Shown one piece after another: positions 57,564-64,000 of a stretch of DNA of 64,000 nucleotides. Position 1 is the stretch's first letter, and every line of letters begins with the position of its first letter. The translations under genes were made by a program, and so were the position numbers. The stretch is from assembly GCA_028564705.1 (NCBI GenBank), contig JAPXFQ010001133.1:2804001-2868000 (forward strand), written 5' to 3'. This DNA comes from Apricaphanius iberus (lineage: Eukaryota > Chordata > Actinopteri > Cyprinodontiformes > Aphaniidae). The notes beneath the pieces were generated by a model that was given only the letters and a program-made list of their open reading frames with translations, ran no database searches and was not told the origin of the DNA.

Positions 57564-58540
57564 GAAGCCACATATTTTCTAGAAAATAACTCTGATGTCA
57601 AAAAGTAGGAAAATTATGTGTAAAAACGGGATATCTTCAATAAGATATTTCTGACATTTTATAGTCAGAAAATTGTAAAAAGAAAAATATATGCCTTTAA
57701 TCACAGAATTATCTTCCTTTTTTCTCGCAAATTTTCTACTTTTCTACATAAGAAAATTACGCTTTTTTTCCCCCAGATAATATCTGAAATTTATCTCAGA
57801 ATTTCCGGGTTTTTTGGGTAGAAATTTACTCCAAAAATATTTGTCTTTTGTTTACAAATATCATATGACGGAGTATTAGGGCCGTTGTAAACAAAATAAA
57901 AATATTTTTGGAGTAAATTTTTCGCCCCAAAAATCTCAGAAATTCTGATATTAAAGTCACATATTTTCCAGTAAAAACTCTGAAATTCTCTCTCAAAAAA
58001 GTCCTAAAATTACGGGTTAAAAGAGAAATTTTTAGATAAATTTTAGATATTTTATAGGAAAAAAAACGTAATTCTCTGATGTAGGAAAAAGAGAAAAATT
58101 ATGAGAAAAAGATGATTAAAGGCATATATTTTCGATATCTAAACTAAGATTTGTCTGACTTTGTAAAGTCAGAAAATTACAAATATATGCCTATAATCAT
58201 AGAAATTTCTACGTTTTTTTCTAGCAAATTTTCTCTTTTCTGCATCGGAGAATTCCGTTTTTTTTCCTAGAAAATATCTGAAATTCATCTGAAAATTTCT
58301 CTTTTAAGTCCTAATTTTACGACTATTGTGACAGAGAATTTCCGAGTATTGTCCTGGAATATATGTGCAATTTATTTAAGATATTCTGGGTGTTTATTCG
58401 TATTTTTGTTACTTTTTGACATCAGAGAATTCTTGATTTTATTCTGGAAAATATGTGGCTTTATTCTATTCTTCTGGTTGTAAGAATGTACTCCAAAAAC
58501 ATTTGTTTTTTTTTTTACAATGCTCCGTCGTATGACCAGT
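57564..58540. repeat. Long-inverted-repeat MITE plus a partial opposed copy
   Basis: At about 57,865, ATGACGGAGTATTAGGGCC followed by GTAAACAAA and ATTTTTGGAGTAAA forms a left end. Its inverse (TTTACTCC/TTACTCCAAAAA, ACAATGCTCCGTCGTATGACC) closes near 58,540. Left of 57,865, the run 57,600-57,862 mirrors the same sequence outward. The interior has repeated GAAAATTACAAATATATGCC and AAATTTTCTCTTTTCT words in both orientations. Confidence 0.8.
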
Positions 58541-58544
58541 TTCT

Positions 58545-58904
58545 GCTGTTTGTACCATGAGATGGCGCGTTTTACGCGGTGACAGCGGCGCAGCATCAAC
58601 ATCTTATGAAACCTTTAATGGGACAATCACGGTCCTTTTGTCCCGGGTAAGAACGGCAGTCGGTGTGGCGGAGCTCGGGTTTCCCCTCCTCCTCCTCGTT
58701 GAATGGGGCCGAGCCAGGAGGAGGAGGGAGCGGTGAGGAGTGCTCTCTCTCTCTGGTTCGGGACCCCGACACATGGGGTCAGGCTCCATAACGAAGGCTT
58801 GCTCGGACGTCAATGAGAGAGGGAGGCAGGGAGCGTTAATTAGAAAAACCTGGTGAACCAATTAGGCGAGAGGAGAGAAATCTGGCGGAGCTGTGGGGCA
58901 CACG
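58545..58904 (+). promoter_or_regulatory. Probable promoter and untranslated first exon of the connexin gene
   Basis: Composition changes sharply from AT-rich repeat to a GC-rich, CpG-containing stretch with AGGAGGAGG words. It ends in a consensus donor, CACACG|GTGAGT, at 58,904/58,905. A second strong donor, AGCG|GTGAGT, at 59,069/59,070 could serve an alternative first exon. The next convincing acceptor on the plus strand is at 63,177, directly before the connexin start codon. Connexin genes typically have an untranslated first exon. The start of transcription is not visible. Confidence 0.5.
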
Positions 58905-61900
58905 GTGAGTCTCTCCTTTACCTTCTGCTTCATTTCTCCACGTCAAGCTCGCTGCTCCCTTTTAACTTCCACTTTTTTGCATTTTATAACGGGTTTGGTC
59001 GCTTTTTGTTCTAGTTTTTGTTGGGGCTTTTTGCGTGGTGAGCCGTGGAGCTGCGCCTGTCCTACAGCGGTGAGTCTCAATGGGGAAAAAAACCCCAAAA
59101 ACAAAAAGTTGAATGCGTGTCTAATTCAGCGCCAATGTCATTTGGTATCTGCAGCTTTTTCTCCAACTAGATAATTCTTCTGGTCGAGTTTCTGTTATTC
59201 TCCCACTAAAGCTTGGCAGCACATCGTTTTCCTCCTGGAATGCCACAATTTCCAAAACATTCAAGTCTGACTCAGCAAAGCGTGTCTCCTTGAAAGATTT
59301 CCTTTTTTTTTTTAACGTAACTATTTTTGCTTCTTAAAAAAGAATGGTATTTAAAAGCTGAACCTTGTGGATTTAAAGATGATGGCCATTTAGATTCCTG
59401 GCATCAGAGATTCCAGCTGCCCCCTGTCTGCTCTGTGAACCCTAAGAATTCACTCTTTCTGGTTTTGGTTAAGCAGGAATGTTAACTCGCCTTTTGCTTT
59501 GTCCAGATCTTTTTGCCCAAAATTTCTCCAGTCCACCCCCACCCTTTTCCACATTTTTTTTACTTTTCTCCCCCCTTCCATAATCTCCTGCTGGAGCTGA
59601 GAGATTCCTGAAGCAGAAAAGCCATTAAATCAGCGCTGGTAAATGAGCCACTGTGTAAGAAGTTCTGTTTGGTCTGGTGGGAGGCGGTGGAGGTGTTTGC
59701 GTTTACTCGACACTTTTCAGTGGCATGCATTGCTGGATGGTGAGATAAAAGGTTTAACCAGGGGGTAGACGGGTCAACTTTTAGGTCATCCTTTTTTAAA
59801 TCAAAGCTGGGTAAACTTCTAAAAAAAATGACTGCACTCCTGTCGTCTAGATTGTCTGCAACTCTTAAAACTCTTCTTGAAGTCCTAATTTTTAGACACT
59901 CCCAATGTTTTGCTTGACTGACCTGAGGTGAAACCTCTTTGCTTCTTTTGGCAGACTTTGATCTGCAGTCATCAGGCTCATTGGCCTCGTTGAAAGTGTT
60001 CCTGCACATTGTGTCGGCCTTCCCCCAAACCTGGATTTTTGACGTACTCCTGAGGGTTTTGTGGCGTATTTAAACACAAATCATCCGTCCCCTTCAAACC
60101 GACGGGCGTTCCTAAAGTTTTATTTATTGGAGGTGATTAGTGAGGAAGGTCATTGAACCCCAGTCCCATTGAACATTTCAGAGCCGATTCTTCTGCCATT
60201 TGATCAGATACTCTAGAACTGACTGACTGACTGAATCTGAACTGCTACCTTGAGTAAGTTGAAGTTCTTTTGATACTTGTGAGTCTTCTTGCTTTGTTCA
60301 TCACCTTTCAGCCCAGATCGTCAGTGTTCAAGGGTTTTGATCCCATTCAGATCCTCCTCGATTAAAAAGATGCTTTTGGCCGGCCCGTTTCCCCAAGCAA
60401 AAACTGGGTCTAATATGAAGATTTATTTTTTTTTCTCCCCTCTTAAATGGAGTTTTAAAGAGATCTGCTGTGGTTGCTGCCAGAAAGGCTTTTAAATGTA
60501 ATCCCTTACTAGCTGTGAGAAACTAGGCGGTTCAGTTAGTGAGATCGGGTCATTTGAGGGCGAAGAAGAGGCGCCTACATGTGTAGGATATAATCTTCTG
60601 GTCTGGGAAGTAAAGCAGATGTTACCTTGCAGATGTACGTGTCTTTGAGTTTTTCTTCTTCCAGGGTCACAGAGGTGCAGTTTGGTCAAACAATGTCTGC
60701 ATGTTCCCACAAGCAAGAATCGGCATTTATGGGGGCTTGTTCGACTTAATGACACGATGTCTCTGCGAGTAGGAGGTCTGGGATTCAGAAGCCATAATTT
60801 CCACTGTTGTCATTGCCTTTTCAGTCTCTTTAGAGGCTGAGGATTTTTCCACCGTGCACGTCAGGTTCAGACAAGTCGGTTTGGCCAGTTCCAGGCATCC
60901 AAAGGTGGGAGTTTGTTGAAGGGTGAAACTGACGAGTGAGGCCATTGAAGTCTTTTTGTAGTGACTCATTGAAACCTGGTTGGTTTTTAGGTTTCTGAAA
61001 AGAACATAACATCCATGTTGGTGGGATTGTTTTTTATATATTTTTATGTTGCTCAGGAAGACTCTTTCAATGAACATCTCAAAAACTTTCAAGGTTGGCC
61101 TTCATCTCCAAACAAAGTTCTTCTGTAAAGGGAGGTACGAAAGTCAAAGCTCTGTTCTGTTGCAGATCTTGGCCGTTTTCCGGGTAATTTAATGACATCA
61201 TTACAGAGCTGCGAGGTGGTAAATAAATTCCTGAGAGTTCATTGCTTCAGTACAATAATTCCTGCCGTCCAAATCCACAGCGGGTCTCCTGGCTGCAGTT
61301 TACTGGTGGGCTCTTGGATTTCTGTTGGGATTAAGCTCAGTATGCCAGGGGGGTGGTCAGAATGTGGGTTCACTAAACTGCTACCAGAAGGTTTTAAGCC
61401 CTAACCAACCAGATTGATTTGTTTCAATTTGTCTTGCAGAACATTACTTGGCTCAATCTCTTATCACCATCTTTGTACACTTCTCAAAAACCCCAAAATC
61501 GCTCAGTTGTGTAAAGCTAGTAGTTTGATGTTTCTTGGGTATTTTGTAACCCCAATTAAGGGTGTTTGAGTAATGGCAATGCTTATAAATCTAGCTGAGT
61601 AATAGTTGGGAACAAATTCTTTGCTCAGTTATTCATGTGGTCTATAAAGTGTTAGAAAATGGGGAGGGAAAACAACTATTTCTTTCCAAGTACTTCTGTT
61701 GTCCAACATGACAATTAAAACCCCCAAATATTCAGATTTAGGGTTTATAGGCTGGCGAAACAAAGCCAGAATTCCCAATTAAGAGGCAAAAATAAGTGTG
61801 GAGACAAATAGATTTTATTAGAATAATTTCCCAAGGCGTCATTTGGAAAAGCAACCTAAAACCAAAAAATGGGTGAAAGTCTCATTAAAAGTCCTCAAAC

Positions 61901-63177
61901 TGCAAACTATCTGGAAACCTTCTGAAACGAAGCATAAAAATATGATCCAAGCAAGTTTCTAAAATATTTGGCTGATGAATAGAAACAAAAGATCACAGTG
62001 AACCATGACCTCACGGATGCAATAGTGCGGACACAGGGAGGGGCAAGAACATTTCATGATTTTAACAGCGGTAAAGGACCTAAAACTGAATCCTGAAATG
62101 GACTGTCAGCCAATGTGAAGACTCAGGATGGGTGTAATGGGATCTTCATCTGCACCTGTGAGAAACCTGGCTGGGCAGGAGAAGCCTTGACGCCAGCCAG
62201 ATAGGAATTTTGAATAAGTTATGAATGCATGAACAACACTCTATAAGCGACGCGTTCAACCTGCTCTCAAAAGAGGTTTTAGTTGGGTTGAGGTCAGGAC
62301 CGTAAGCAGGCCATTCCCTACAAACGCTCCTTGTTCTGGAGGATCACAGAGGAAACCCTGTTCTGGAGGACCGGGTTCAGTCCCTTAGTCAGGAGACAAG
62401 GATCTGGTTGGGGACTTTCATCTCTCTGCCCTGAGGTTGGGTTGAATGATGTCAAGCCTCGTTGTACGGTGAGGGAGCTGCTTCGTCGTCATGCAGCCTT
62501 CACCAAAAGGTTTTTAACTTTGGATGGAATTTAGCAAGTTTCTCAAGGGTGCAACCCACAAATCTTATTAGGACTACGGTGCTGTTTAGGTAGAAATAAT
62601 CAGTGGTTCCAATGGTATGACACTTATGGTAAGCGGTTACAAAAACCTGACTTTTTTTCCCAGACTGTAGCAACAAATTTAATTTTTGAGGAACCTGCTG
62701 AAATCGCTCATCTGGAAGTTGTAAAGTCTGGGCTAAAGGATAGTTAGGAGATGGTCCGTGTTTCAACAAAACTGAGATATGAAGGTTGACTGTTTAACCA
62801 TTTGAGAACTTTGCTTTCAGAAGTTTGATAAAGATCTTTCATGAGCAACGGGGAGACCACGACCAATCATTCATCCCTACTTTGGGAGAGCTTTGGTGTT
62901 ACTGGAATGCAACAACAAAACATTGTTCACTTCCATGTGCAATATAAAAGAAACAAATAAGAAATGTTAAAACTTATAGGGCTTTCCTAGAAGGAACGGT
63001 AGGTATTGAAGGCTAGAGAGCTGCATTACATCAGCTCTGGGCTCATGCTGAGTCTTGCAAGTTGTACACTCTACAGGCGCAAACGCACGAACAAAGCAAG
63101 CCGAACATGTTGTTTGCTCTGTTAGAAAATCTGTGGTGAATCTCCCCAATAATGCTTTGTATCGTTTGTTCCACCAG
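58905..63177. other. First intron of the connexin gene (inferred)
   Basis: About 4.3 kb of mixed-complexity sequence without a supported gene or repeat family. Open frames such as 59,560-60,009 (minus) show no domain. Compared with the repeat-packed DNA to its left, this stretch is notably poor in obvious transposons. Confidence 0.5.
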
Positions 63178-63188
63178 GTCTGATTTAG

Positions 63189-64000
<812 letters not shown>

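Noticed and set aside
59560..60009. A 149-codon minus-strand frame in the connexin first intron
   Set aside because: No domain, no splice context and no bias that I can see; a frame of this length can arise by chance in a 64-kb window.

Overview
The window is nuclear DNA of a ray-finned (teleost) fish. The evidence is two vertebrate genes split into many small GT-AG exons, combined with fish-type repeats: Tc1-like elements, hAT-derived MITEs, Rex1/L2/RTE-like LINE fragments and tetranucleotide minisatellites. No species can be fixed from the sequence alone. Nothing bacterial, plasmid-like or viral-replicon-like is present.

Bases 1-5,750 are repeat-rich intergenic DNA: a Tc1 end cut by the window edge, LTR-like pieces, a 48-bp minisatellite at about 3,375-4,137 and the 5' part of a LINE at 4,487-5,345. 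From about 5,800 to 44,235 lies one large plus-strand gene, stk11ip (LKB1/STK11-interacting protein, LIP1). I could join 25 coding exons with every reading phase matching; they give 3,534 nt, or 1,177 codons plus a stop. An untranslated exon ends at 6,004. Upstream of it is a perfect GTCACGTGAC palindrome (the CLEAR/TFEB-type site). The predicted protein has an N-terminal leucine-rich-repeat block, a Ser/acidic linker with a conserved RRASIS block, a four-cysteine zinc-ribbon-like pair and C-terminal segments that look PH-like. Its introns carry a Tc1 element (7,486-8,913), a 1.3-kb ATCC-type minisatellite (13,050-14,335), several hAT MITEs with recognisable target duplications, LINE fragments and more tetranucleotide repeats.

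Bases 44,236-58,540 are intergenic with no gene that I recognise. They hold a Rex1-type LINE 3' end (about 47,035-48,160), a decayed Tc1 element (48,257 to about 50,728) with a second, 1.5-kb DNA transposon nested in it (49,126-50,656), a 600-bp foldback palindrome (56,964-57,563) and an adjacent long-inverted-repeat element (about 57,560-58,540).

From about 58,545 to the right edge is the 5' part of a gamma-type connexin gene (Cx45/Cx43.4 class, GJC1/GJC4-like). It has a GC-rich first exon and promoter, a 4.3-kb first intron and three coding exons, the last cut by the window edge after 204 codons. Its coding region is interrupted by introns, unlike many single-coding-exon connexins. The two genes are neighbours on the same strand; nothing in the sequence shows a functional link. 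I found no convincing sign of a wholly new biological system. The most useful leads are the CLEAR site at stk11ip, the PH-like C-terminus of the protein, and the nested and foldback transposons.
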